Shown here: positions 34,123-42,594 of the stretch, one piece after another
Position numbering within the stretch: the stretch's first letter is position 1
Layout: every line of letters starts with the position of its first letter
NCBI RefSeq assembly: GCF_004103715.1
Contig: NZ_CP035282.1
Coordinates: 982,673-1,046,672 of the forward strand
Direction: 5' to 3'
Length of the DNA stretch: 64,000 nt
Source: Acidilutibacter cellobiosedens
GTDB lineage: Bacteria; Bacillota; Clostridia; Tissierellales; Acidilutibacteraceae
The notes under the pieces: generated by a model
What the model was told of the DNA's origin: nothing
What the model saw: only the letters and a program-made list of their open reading frames with translations
The model's database searches: none
Made by a program: the position numbers and the translations under genes

Positions 34123-34536
34123 ATGGCTTATGTACCTGTACCAAAGGATTTAAGCAATGTGAAAACAAAGGTCATGTTCAACCTGACGAAAAGGCAGCTC
34201 ATCTGCTTTTCCCTTGCTCTGTTGGTTGGATTGCCTTTGTTTTTTCTGTTAAAGGACAGAACGAATACAAGTGCTGCAACGCTTATTATGATTTTTGCTA
34301 TGATGCCTTTTTTCATGCTGGCTATGTACGAAAAACATGGGCAACCCCTTGAAATAATCGCAAAGCATTACTTAGAGGTTCGTTTCTTAAATCCAAAACA
34401 AAGACCCTATAAAACAAACAATTTTTATGCCGTTATCATGCGGCAAGCAATGCTGGATAAGGAGGTAAAGTACATTGTTACACGCAAAAAAACCAACCCG
34501 TCCAAAGCTGACAAAGGCAGACAGACGGGAAATTAG
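34123..34536 (+). CDS. PrgI-family conjugation membrane protein (VirB3-like)
   Basis: 137 residues with two adjacent membrane segments (about 27-45 and 50-67) following 'VKTKVMFNLTKRQLICF'. It is the PrgI/VirB3-like partner of the VirB4 ATPase. AAAGGAGG before ATG 34123. The end overlaps virB4 by 62 nt in a different frame. Confidence 0.85.
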   Translation: MAYVPVPKDLSNVKTKVMFNLTKRQLICFSLALLVGLPLFFLLKDRTNTSAATLIMIFAMMPFFMLAMYEKHGQPLEIIAKHYLEVRFLNPKQRPYKTNNFYAVIMRQAMLDKEVKYIVTRKKTNPSKADKGRQTGN

Positions 34537-36874
34537 CACCGCTATTTTACGGGCAAGGAATACCAATAAAAAGGAAAAATCAGCACAGGACAGTATCCCC
34601 TATCTGCGTATGTTCCCCGATGGGATTTGCCATGTTATGGATCGGTTCTACACAAAAACCATACGCTTTCAGGACATCAACTACCAGCTCGCCCAAAATG
34701 AGGATAAGACCGCAATTTTTGAAAGCTGGTGTGATTTCCTTAACTATTTTGATAGCTCCATTAAATTTCAGTTTTCCTTTCTCAACATGACCGCCAACGC
34801 AAAGGATTATGAAAGCAGTATTTCCATCAAGCCACAGCAGGACGATTTTGACAGTATCCGTACTGAATATGCAGATATGCTCCATAATCAACTTGCAAAG
34901 GGTAATAACGGTTTGACGAAAACGAAATATCTTACCTTTGGAATTGAAGCAGACAGCATTAGAATTGCAAAGCCGAGGTTAGAGAGGATTGAAAATGACC
35001 TGTGGAATGGACTAAAACGGATTGGAGTATCGGTGGAGTCCCTTGACGGAAAGGAACGCTTAAAGCTCTGCCATAATATGATTAGAATGGACGGGAATGA
35101 GCCTTTTCGCTTTGATTGGAAATGGCTTGTGCCATCAGGATTGTCTACAAAAGATTTTATTGCTCCGTCCTCTTTTGAGTTTCATGAGGGCAGGACATTT
35201 AAAACAGGCGGTAAATATGGTGCAGTTTCCTTTTTGCAGATACTTGCACCCGAACTCAATGACAGGGTACTTGCTGACTTCCTCGATATGGAAAGCAACC
35301 TGTTAATTACCATGCACATTCAGTCCGTTGACCAAACAAAGGCAATCAAGACCATCAAGCGAAAGATTACAGACCTTGATAAAATGAAAATTGAGGAACA
35401 GAAAAAGGCAGTTCGTTCCGGCTATGACATGGACATTATCCCCTCTGACCTTGCTACGTATGGTGGAGAGGCGAAGAAACTCCTTGCAGATTTACAGAGC
35501 AGAAACGAGAGAATGTTTCTTATGACCTTTCTTGTAATGAACACTGCGGACACCAAACAACAGCTTGAAAATATCGTATTTCAGGCATCGGGGATTGCCC
35601 AAAAACATAACTGCACTTTGGTAAGATTGGACTTCCAGCAGGAGCAAGGCTTTATGTCCTCTCTGCCCCTTGGATTCAATCAGATAGCCATTCAGCGAAG
35701 TCTAACTACTTCTGCTACCGCAATTTTCGTTCCCTTTACCACACAGGAGCTATTTCAATCAAGCGGCGAGGCTTTGTATTATGGCTTAAATGCTCTAAGC
35801 AACAACCTTATTATGGTAGACCGAAAACGGCTGAAAAATCCTAACGGCTTAATTTTAGGAACGCCCGGCAGTGGCAAGTCCTTTTCTGCAAAACGTGAGA
35901 TTGCAAATATCTTTCTCATTACTACCGATGACATCATCATTTGTGACCCAGAGGCAGAGTATTATCCTCTCGTCAACCGCCTAAACGGACAGGTGGTAAA
36001 AATCTCTCCCACAAGCACGGACTATGTAAATCCAATGGACATTAACTTAAATTACAGCGAAGATGAAAACCCTTTATCGTTGAAATCTGACTTTATCCTG
36101 TCCTTGTGTGAGCTGATTGTAGGCGGGAAAGAGGGACTACAGCCTGTGGAGAAAAGTATTATAGACCGCTGTGTCCGTCTTATTTATGCTGACTACCTTG
36201 CCGACCCCGTACCCGAAAAGATGCCGATTTTGGAGGATTTGTATAATGCCCTTGAAAGTCAAGGAGAAAAAGAGGCACAGCATATCAGAGCCGCCCTTGA
36301 AATTTATGTGACAGGTTCGCTTAATGTATTTAACCATCGTACCAACGTGGACATCACAAACCGCCTTGTCTGCTTTGAAATCAAGGAGTTGGGTAAGCAG
36401 CTTAAAAAGTTAGGTATGCTTGTAGTGCAGGATCAGGTTTGGAACAGGGTAACGGTAAACCGTGCTGAGAAACGTGCGACCCGTTACTACATGGATGAGT
36501 TTCATCTGCTGCTGAAAGAAGAACAAACGGCGGCTTACAGCGTGGAAATTTGGAAAAGGTTTAGAAAGTGGGGAGGGATTCCTACAGGTATTACGCAGAA
36601 TGTCAAAGACCTGCTATCCTCTCGTGAGGTGGAGAATATCTTTGAAAACTCTGATTTCATCTATATGCTCAATCAAGCGTCGGGGGATAGACAAATTCTT
36701 GCAAAGCAGCTTAACATCTCTCCTCATCAGCTTTCTTATGTGACCCAATCGGGCGAGGGAGAAGGACTACTGTTTTACGGCAATGTGATTTTACCATTTG
36801 CTGATAAATTCCCGAAAGATACGGAGCTTTACCGTATCATGACCACGAAGCCGAATGAAACGGAAAAGGATTAG
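34475..36874 (+). CDS. VirB4-type conjugation ATPase
   Basis: 799 residues. The start TTG 34475 has AAGGAGG upstream inside prgI. After an N-terminal VirB4 domain comes the P-loop 'LGTPGSGKSFSAKREI' (about residue 461), Walker B region 'RYYMDEFHLLLKEE', and 'GITQNVKDLLSSREVENIFE'. It energises assembly of the transfer channel and substrate passage. No motif is missing. Confidence 0.93.
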   Translation: MLHAKKPTRPKLTKADRREISTAILRARNTNKKEKSAQDSIPYLRMFPDGICHVMDRFYTKTIRFQDINYQLAQNEDKTAIFESWCDFLNYFDSSIKFQFSFLNMTANAKDYESSISIKPQQDDFDSIRTEYADMLHNQLAKGNNGLTKTKYLTFGIEADSIRIAKPRLERIENDLWNGLKRIGVSVESLDGKERLKLCHNMIRMDGNEPFRFDWKWLVPSGLSTKDFIAPSSFEFHEGRTFKTGGKYGAVSFLQILAPELNDRVLADFLDMESNLLITMHIQSVDQTKAIKTIKRKITDLDKMKIEEQKKAVRSGYDMDIIPSDLATYGGEAKKLLADLQSRNERMFLMTFLVMNTADTKQQLENIVFQASGIAQKHNCTLVRLDFQQEQGFMSSLPLGFNQIAIQRSLTTSATAIFVPFTTQELFQSSGEALYYGLNALSNNLIMVDRKRLKNPNGLILGTPGSGKSFSAKREIANIFLITTDDIIICDPEAEYYPLVNRLNGQVVKISPTSTDYVNPMDINLNYSEDENPLSLKSDFILSLCELIVGGKEGLQPVEKSIIDRCVRLIYADYLADPVPEKMPILEDLYNALESQGEKEAQHIRAALEIYVTGSLNVFNHRTNVDITNRLVCFEIKELGKQLKKLGMLVVQDQVWNRVTVNRAEKRATRYYMDEFHLLLKEEQTAAYSVEIWKRFRKWGGIPTGITQNVKDLLSSREVENIFENSDFIYMLNQASGDRQILAKQLNISPHQLSYVTQSGEGEGLLFYGNVILPFADKFPKDTELYRIMTTKPNETEKD

Positions 36875-36884
36875 GGGGTGCTTT

Positions 36885-38645
36885 ATGAGCCGAAAGAGCA
36901 AAAGACCATTTCGTCCTGCGGGTAAAGTGTCAAGGCTTACCTTTACCGAGGAAGAACGCTCCGACCCTATCCTTGAAAAGCCGCTAAAAAAAGCAGAAAA
37001 AGCGGCAGATAAGTTAGAAAAGGCACAGGCAAAAGTCCCAAAGATAAAAAGCCTTGCAACAGAACGCACCTTTGATGCCAAAACAGGCAAAGCAAAGGTG
37101 CGTTTATATTTTGAAGAAACGGATAAGCCAAAGCCACCCTCTAAGCTGTCCCATGCTGTTAAAACCATTCCACAAAGGGAGCTGCTTAATAAAATTCATA
37201 AGGAAATCCGTGAGAGCGAACAGGATAATGTTGGTGTGGAGGCGGCACATAAGACGGAACAAGGGATAGAGTTTGGAGCAGGGCGGGTATTAAGTGCCTA
37301 CCGCAGCCATAAATTAAGACCCTACCGTCAGCTTGCCAAAGCAGAAAAACAGACGGTCAAAGCCGAGGTCAATTATCTGTATCATAAAAGTTTAAGAGAT
37401 AATCCTGATTCCATGACCAATCCCATTTCCCGTTGGCAGCAAAAGCAGGCGATTAAGAAACAGTATATTGCCAACCGTTATGGAAAAGGTGCTAAGACAG
37501 CTCATCAGGCGGCTAAGAATACAAAAGTGGCGGTTCAAAAGACAGCAAGTGCCGCTGAAAAAATCACACAGTTTCTTGTCAGAAATAAGAAGGGAATCTT
37601 GATTGCTCTTGGAATTGGGGCAGTTATTATGTTTTTGATAAGTGCGGTTTCTTCTTGCTCCATTATGCTGGAGGGCGGCTTTCAAAGCGTGGTAGGTACT
37701 TCCTATACTTCCGAGGACGAGGACATTGTTGCCGTAGACGAGGATTACGAGGCACTGGAACGAGCATTGCAGGAACGCATTGACAATATTGAAAGCCAGT
37801 ATTCAGGTTATGACGAGTACCAATATCATTTAGATGAAATCGGACATAACCCATTCACCCTTGCCTCTTACCTGACAGCAAAGCTACAAGTCTATAAAAG
37901 GTCTGAGGTGCAAGCAGAATTAAGAGCCTTGTTTGACCAGCAATATACCCTTACTGTCCGGGAAGAAGTACAGGTGCGTTACCGCACAGAAACACGCACC
38001 GATACATGGACAGATGAGGACGGGAATACCCATAGTGATACCTATACCGTAGAAGTCCCTTACGATTATTACATTCTTCACGTCACGCTGAAGAATAAGG
38101 ACATCAGTATTCTTGCCGAGAGCCATTTGACTGACGAACAGCACAAAATGTTTGGCGTGTATATGGAAACACAAGGCAACAAGCCTTACTTGTTTGAGGG
38201 CAATATCTATGCTCCCAACAAGGGCGAATATACTGATTATGACATACCGCCCGATGCACTGACTGACCCTGACTTTGCCGCCCTTATCAAAGAGGCGGAA
38301 AAATATTTAGGCTATCCCTATGTGTGGGGAGGCAGCTCTCCCAGTACCAGTTTTGACTGTTCCGGCTTTGTGTCATGGGTATTAAACCAATCGGGTGTAT
38401 ACCCGATGAGCCGGACAACGGCACAGGGCATTTTCAATCAAGCTGCTAAAATCCCCCCAAACGAGGCAAGACCCGGTGATATTATCTTTTTCACTGGAAC
38501 TTATGCAAGCAGCGGTGCAGTATCCCATGTGGGCATTTACGTTGGAAACGGAATGATGATTCACTGCGGAAATCCCATACAGTATGCCTCTGTAACCACT
38601 CCTTATTGGATAGAGCATTTCTATGCCTATGGGCGTTTGAATTAA
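36885..38645 (+). CDS. CD1108-type transfer protein with NlpC/P60 peptidoglycan hydrolase domain
   Basis: 586 residues. A basic, coiled N-terminal region is followed by one membrane segment (about 238-262), a stalk, and a C-terminal NlpC/P60 domain. The catalytic Cys is in 'TSFDCSGFVSW' (about 490), the His in 'AVSHVGIYVG' (about 546). It would open the wall for the channel. ATG 36885 with GGGGGTG upstream is chosen rather than ATG 36855, which lies within virB4 and has no binding site. Confidence 0.9.
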   Translation: MSRKSKRPFRPAGKVSRLTFTEEERSDPILEKPLKKAEKAADKLEKAQAKVPKIKSLATERTFDAKTGKAKVRLYFEETDKPKPPSKLSHAVKTIPQRELLNKIHKEIRESEQDNVGVEAAHKTEQGIEFGAGRVLSAYRSHKLRPYRQLAKAEKQTVKAEVNYLYHKSLRDNPDSMTNPISRWQQKQAIKKQYIANRYGKGAKTAHQAAKNTKVAVQKTASAAEKITQFLVRNKKGILIALGIGAVIMFLISAVSSCSIMLEGGFQSVVGTSYTSEDEDIVAVDEDYEALERALQERIDNIESQYSGYDEYQYHLDEIGHNPFTLASYLTAKLQVYKRSEVQAELRALFDQQYTLTVREEVQVRYRTETRTDTWTDEDGNTHSDTYTVEVPYDYYILHVTLKNKDISILAESHLTDEQHKMFGVYMETQGNKPYLFEGNIYAPNKGEYTDYDIPPDALTDPDFAALIKEAEKYLGYPYVWGGSSPSTSFDCSGFVSWVLNQSGVYPMSRTTAQGIFNQAAKIPPNEARPGDIIFFTGTYASSGAVSHVGIYVGNGMMIHCGNPIQYASVTTPYWIEHFYAYGRLN

Positions 38646-38656
38646 GGAGGAATATC

Positions 38657-38908
38657 ATGAGTAAAAAAAGAGAAAAAATCCTTTTGGAAATCTCAAAGAC
38701 TAAAGAAAAGATTGCGGAATTACAAGAAAAGCTCCGTGAACTGGAACAGCAGAAAATGGGGATTGAAAACACAGAGATTGTGGCACTTGTCCGCAGTACA
38801 AAAATGAATACCATCGAGTTATCTGAATTTTTAAAGGCGTATCGTGAGAAAAACGATGCGTCTTTTTTCAATCAAAAACAGGAGGAAACCATCCATGAAG
38901 AAAAGTAA
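38657..38908 (+). CDS. DUF4315 family protein
   Basis: 83 residues, charged and largely coiled coil ('KTKEKIAELQEKLRELEQQK'), typical of DUF4315 found after the NlpC/P60 gene in such ICEs. AAGGAGGAAT precedes ATG 38657. The end overlaps the next gene by 14 nt. The function is unknown; it may bind the wall hydrolase or the channel. Confidence 0.82.
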   Translation: MSKKREKILLEISKTKEKIAELQEKLRELEQQKMGIENTEIVALVRSTKMNTIELSEFLKAYREKNDASFFNQKQEETIHEEK

Positions 38909-39623
38909 TATTCGTATTTTTGCTGCTTTGTTTGCAGTTGTCCTTTGCTTTACCATCTTTCCTGCTACAGCCTTTGCAGGAGGTGGCGAAGAAGAAATCC
39001 CGCTTATACCCGAAGTAACGGAAATACCAAAGTCTGACCCTGTTCCCCTCACTCCCGACGGTAATCTGACCCTTGTAGATGATGTTGCAGGGGAAAACGC
39101 CGAGGATAAACAGTTTGTAACCCTTGTTTCCAAAAACGGAAATTACTTTTACTTGGTAATTGACCGAGCAGGTGATAAGGAAAATGTCTATTTCTTAAAT
39201 CTTGTAGACGAGGCAGATTTGCTTGCACTCATTGAGGGAGAAACCACAAAACAACCTCAAGTGCCACAGGTATGTAATTGTACCGACCTTTGCGAAGATG
39301 GAAAGGTAGACCCGAATTGTCCTCTTTGTAAAAATGACCTGACCAAATGTACCGGAAAGACCACAACGCCGACCCATGCTCCTGAATCAAAAGAAAAAAA
39401 AGATGGAGGTACAGGCGGTACGTTACTCCTTTTACTAATTGTGGGCATGATCGTAGGCGGTGCGTTTTACTATTTCAAGGTGCTAAAAAATAAGCCGAAT
39501 ACCAAAGGTAATACCGCACTGGAGGAATATGACTTTGAGGATGATGAGGACACTGACGAGGGCGAATATGAGAAAGAGTATGAAGTCGAGGGAGCGGAAG
39601 AAAGTGAGGCTGACAGCCTATGA
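38895..39623 (+). CDS. DUF4366 (CD1107) surface protein
   Basis: 242 residues. A signal peptide (cut near 'TAFA/GGGEEE'), an extracellular region with a Cys-rich cluster 'CNCTDLCEDGKVDPNCPLC', a C-terminal membrane anchor (about 181-200) and an acidic cytoplasmic tail. It matches the DUF4366 proteins of Tn1549-like elements. The cysteines may bind metal or form disulfides. It may contact the wall or recipient; this is inference. ATGA overlap with the small gene that follows. Confidence 0.8.
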   Translation: MKKSNIRIFAALFAVVLCFTIFPATAFAGGGEEEIPLIPEVTEIPKSDPVPLTPDGNLTLVDDVAGENAEDKQFVTLVSKNGNYFYLVIDRAGDKENVYFLNLVDEADLLALIEGETTKQPQVPQVCNCTDLCEDGKVDPNCPLCKNDLTKCTGKTTTPTHAPESKEKKDGGTGGTLLLLLIVGMIVGGAFYYFKVLKNKPNTKGNTALEEYDFEDDEDTDEGEYEKEYEVEGAEESEADSL

Positions 39624-39784
39624 CCTACTTCACTGACAGTGTTTATGAAAAAATGATGGTGCAAAAGCCTAAGTGCGAGCAGGAGAAAAAAACTCCCGCC
39701 CCTAATGATAAAAAAAGTGAGAAAAGGGATAAGACAAATAACGAACCTATCCCCAACCTCGAAGAAAGGAGCGTGAAAGAATGA
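39620..39784 (+). CDS. small 54-residue hydrophilic protein
   Basis: ATG 39620 overlaps the end of the DUF4366 gene (ATGA) and its TGA overlaps the topoisomerase ATG, so it is coupled on both sides. It is 54 residues: MTYFTDSVYEKMMVQKPK, then a Lys/Glu/Pro-rich tail ending 'EERSVKE'. Tight overlaps support a real gene. Similar short ORFs lie before topoisomerase genes in related elements; function unknown. Confidence 0.55.
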   Translation: MTYFTDSVYEKMMVQKPKCEQEKKTPAPNDKKSEKRDKTNNEPIPNLEERSVKE

Positions 39785-41859
39785 AATTAGTAATAGCGGA
39801 AAAACCATCTGTGGCACAGAGCATTGCTGCTGTTATCGGTGCTACGGACAGAAAAGACGGATACATGGAGGGAAAGGACTTCCTTGTATCGTGGTGTGTG
39901 GGGCATTTGGTGGAGCTTGCCTCTGCCGATTCCTACGATGAGAAATATGCTAAGTGGCAATATGAGGATTTGCCTATCCTGCCCCCTGATTGGAAGTATG
40001 TCATTTCAAAAGGCAAGGAAAAGCAAATGAAAATTATTGGAGAGCTGATGAAACGCACTGAGGTTACACAACTTGTAGCTGCTACCGATGCAGGGCGTGA
40101 AGGAGAACTTATCTTCCGATTGGTATATGAAAAGCTCTCCTGCAAAAAGCCTGTTAAAAGACTTTGGATTTCCTCTATGGAGGAAAGTGCCATAGCCGAG
40201 GGATTTCGTAATCTCCGCAATGGATCAGATTATGAACTGCTGTACCAGTCCGCTCTGTGCAGAGCCAAAGCAGACTGGATTGTAGGCATTAACGCCACTC
40301 GCCTGTTTTCCGTCCTCTATGGTCAGACTTTAAATGTAGGCAGAGTGATGTCCCCGACCCTTGCCATGATGGTGGAGCGTGAGGAAAATATCTCTGCTTT
40401 TCGTACAACACCATTCTATACCGTACAGCTTGATTTAGGTGGTTTTATGGTATCGGGAGAAAAACTTCAAGACAAAAAAGAGGCTGAGATTCTGTGCAAT
40501 GACTGTGACGGTCAGAATGTTACCATTGAAACGGTGGAACAGAAGGAAAAGTCAGAAAAGCCGCCGAAATTGTATGACCTCACTACGCTCCAAAGAGAGG
40601 CTAACAGACAGCTTGGTTTTACCGCAGAGCAGACCCTCGAATATGTTCAGAACCTTTATGAAAAGAAACTTGTAACCTATCCCCGTACAGACAGCCGCTA
40701 CTTAACGGAGGATATGAAAGATACTGTTCCTGCTGTGGTAGAAACCGCCGCAGGATTTTTTTCGCTCCAAAATCCGTCTGTGAACATGAAACAGGTCATA
40801 GATAACAGCAAGGTATCCGACCACCATGCCATTATCCCTACTATGAGCGTAAAGAATTGCGACATTCAATCTCTGCCTTATGGAGAACAGGAAATTTTAA
40901 GGATTATTGCTCTGCGTTTGGTTTGTGCTGTGGGCGAAAGCTGCCGTTATGCGGAAACCGTCATAACAGCAAAGTGTAACAGTTCTGTATTTAGTGCAAA
41001 GGGAAAAAGCATTCTTGATGATGGGTGGAAATCGGTTGAAAAACTCTACCTTGCTGATAAAAAGGAACAGACGCAGGAAGAAAAAGATGCAGCCCTGCCA
41101 CATGCCTGCCAGGGCGAAGTTTTTTCTGCTAAAGCAACTATTAAGGAGGGCAAGACCAGTCCACCTAAACATTTCACAGACGATACACTGCTTTCCGCTA
41201 TGGAAAATGCTAACAACGCAATGGAGGATGCGGAACGTAAAGGGATTGGCACTCCTGCCACTCGTGCAGGGATTTTAGAAAAGCTCATTAAAACAGGACT
41301 GGCAGAGCGTAAAGGAGAGAAAAAGACAAAGTATTTTATTCCGACACCAAAAGGCATTTCCCTTATCACTGTTTTACCGGAGGCAATCAAGTCCGTACAA
41401 CTTACCGCCGAATGGGAGGAACAGCTAAAACAGATTGAACGAGGAACACTTTCCCCCAAGACCTTTTTAGAAAGTATATCCTACATGACAAAAGACCTTG
41501 TATCCACCTATGAAGTCATCAAAGAGGCGAATACTCTTTTTCCATCAAAAATCCAAAGCATTGGGCAATGCCCTCGTTGTAAAGGTTCGGTTATAGAAAA
41601 TAAGAAAGGCTTTTGTTGTGAAAACAGGAATTGCGGTTTTGCCTTGTGGAAAGAAAGCAAGTTTTTTACGGCGAAGAAAAAGGCTTTGACAAAAGCCATT
41701 GCTACAGAACTGCTGAAAAAAGGCAAAGCCATTCTTACAGGCTGCTATTCAGAAAAGACAGGCAAGACCTATGATGCTGTTATCATTCTTGATGATACGG
41801 GTGGTCAGTATGTAAACTTTAAAATGGAGTTTCCTGCAAAGAAAGGAGGCAAGAAGTAA
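39781..41859 (+). CDS. topB: DNA topoisomerase III (type IA)
   Basis: 692 residues. The Toprim domain begins 'MKLVIAEKPSVAQSIA' and has 'ATDAGREGELIFR'. The active-site Tyr lies in 'LVTYPRTDSRYL' (about 301). Near the C terminus is a zinc-ribbon-like segment 'CPRCKGSVIENKKGFCCENR', 'NCGFALW'. It relaxes or decatenates DNA and in conjugative elements probably resolves transfer intermediates. Starts by ATGA coupling to the preceding small gene. Confidence 0.93.
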   Translation: MKLVIAEKPSVAQSIAAVIGATDRKDGYMEGKDFLVSWCVGHLVELASADSYDEKYAKWQYEDLPILPPDWKYVISKGKEKQMKIIGELMKRTEVTQLVAATDAGREGELIFRLVYEKLSCKKPVKRLWISSMEESAIAEGFRNLRNGSDYELLYQSALCRAKADWIVGINATRLFSVLYGQTLNVGRVMSPTLAMMVEREENISAFRTTPFYTVQLDLGGFMVSGEKLQDKKEAEILCNDCDGQNVTIETVEQKEKSEKPPKLYDLTTLQREANRQLGFTAEQTLEYVQNLYEKKLVTYPRTDSRYLTEDMKDTVPAVVETAAGFFSLQNPSVNMKQVIDNSKVSDHHAIIPTMSVKNCDIQSLPYGEQEILRIIALRLVCAVGESCRYAETVITAKCNSSVFSAKGKSILDDGWKSVEKLYLADKKEQTQEEKDAALPHACQGEVFSAKATIKEGKTSPPKHFTDDTLLSAMENANNAMEDAERKGIGTPATRAGILEKLIKTGLAERKGEKKTKYFIPTPKGISLITVLPEAIKSVQLTAEWEEQLKQIERGTLSPKTFLESISYMTKDLVSTYEVIKEANTLFPSKIQSIGQCPRCKGSVIENKKGFCCENRNCGFALWKESKFFTAKKKALTKAIATELLKKGKAILTGCYSEKTGKTYDAVIILDDTGGQYVNFKMEFPAKKGGKK

Positions 41860-42582
41860 ATGAGTAAAGAAATCAAAGCATTTGCCGTAAACACCAGAGC
41901 TTATGACGAGGGAGATCGGGACTTAGGAGAATGGGTATCATTCCCTGTTACCAAAGAAGAAATAAAGGCTGTCTATGACCGTATTGGCATAGATGGAACA
42001 CACTTTAAAGAAATATTTCTTGATGATTTTAAAACAGATGTAGCCGGACTGGATAAGATTTTATCCGTTCATACCGATATTGACGAGTTGAATTACCTCG
42101 CTCTCTGTCTATCAGAGCTGCCCCAATCGGAACTGGCTAAGTTGGAGGCCATTGCGGAAATATCCCCTTTTAAGGATATAAAGTCATTCATCGACTTTGC
42201 CCCAAACGTGGATTATTATGTTTTGATTGACGGTGTAAAAAATGCGGAGGACTTAGGTAACTACTATCTTTACAAATCCGGTATGGTACAGATGCCCGAA
42301 GAATGGAAAGCCGGAATCGACCCGAAAGCCTTTGGCGAACATATCTTAAAAGACGAATTAGGGAACTTTACAAAAACCGGATATTTGATAAAATCCGATG
42401 ATTTCTGGCTTGATGATTACTGTGGAAAAGGAGATATTCACAAGGATTTTCTTGTATCCCCTCAAGCAATTTTTAAGCCATCTGCAAAAGAGAAACCCTC
42501 TGTTATGGAGCAGCTTGGAAAAACCAAAGAACAGGCAGTAAAACTTCAAAGTCCTATGAAAAAATCAGAGTTAGAACGATGA
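41860..42582 (+). CDS. ardA: ArdA-type antirestriction protein
   Basis: 240 residues. The ArdA part (about 1-185) contains 'VNTRAYDEGDRDLGEWVSFP', 'LNYLALCLSEL' and 'GYLIKSDDFW', and mimics DNA to inhibit type I restriction enzymes, protecting the incoming strand. It ends in a tail 'KPSVMEQLGKTKEQ' and finally 'KSELER', which resembles the tails of three other element proteins. The stop is immediately followed by AAAGGAGCAT before the next gene. Confidence 0.85.
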   Translation: MSKEIKAFAVNTRAYDEGDRDLGEWVSFPVTKEEIKAVYDRIGIDGTHFKEIFLDDFKTDVAGLDKILSVHTDIDELNYLALCLSELPQSELAKLEAIAEISPFKDIKSFIDFAPNVDYYVLIDGVKNAEDLGNYYLYKSGMVQMPEEWKAGIDPKAFGEHILKDELGNFTKTGYLIKSDDFWLDDYCGKGDIHKDFLVSPQAIFKPSAKEKPSVMEQLGKTKEQAVKLQSPMKKSELER

Positions 42583-42594
42583 AAGGAGCATGAT

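Noticed and set aside
38606-38656. extended N terminus of the DUF4315 protein
   Set aside because: The ORF opens inside the NlpC/P60 gene; AAGGAGG directly before ATG 38657 fixes the start there.
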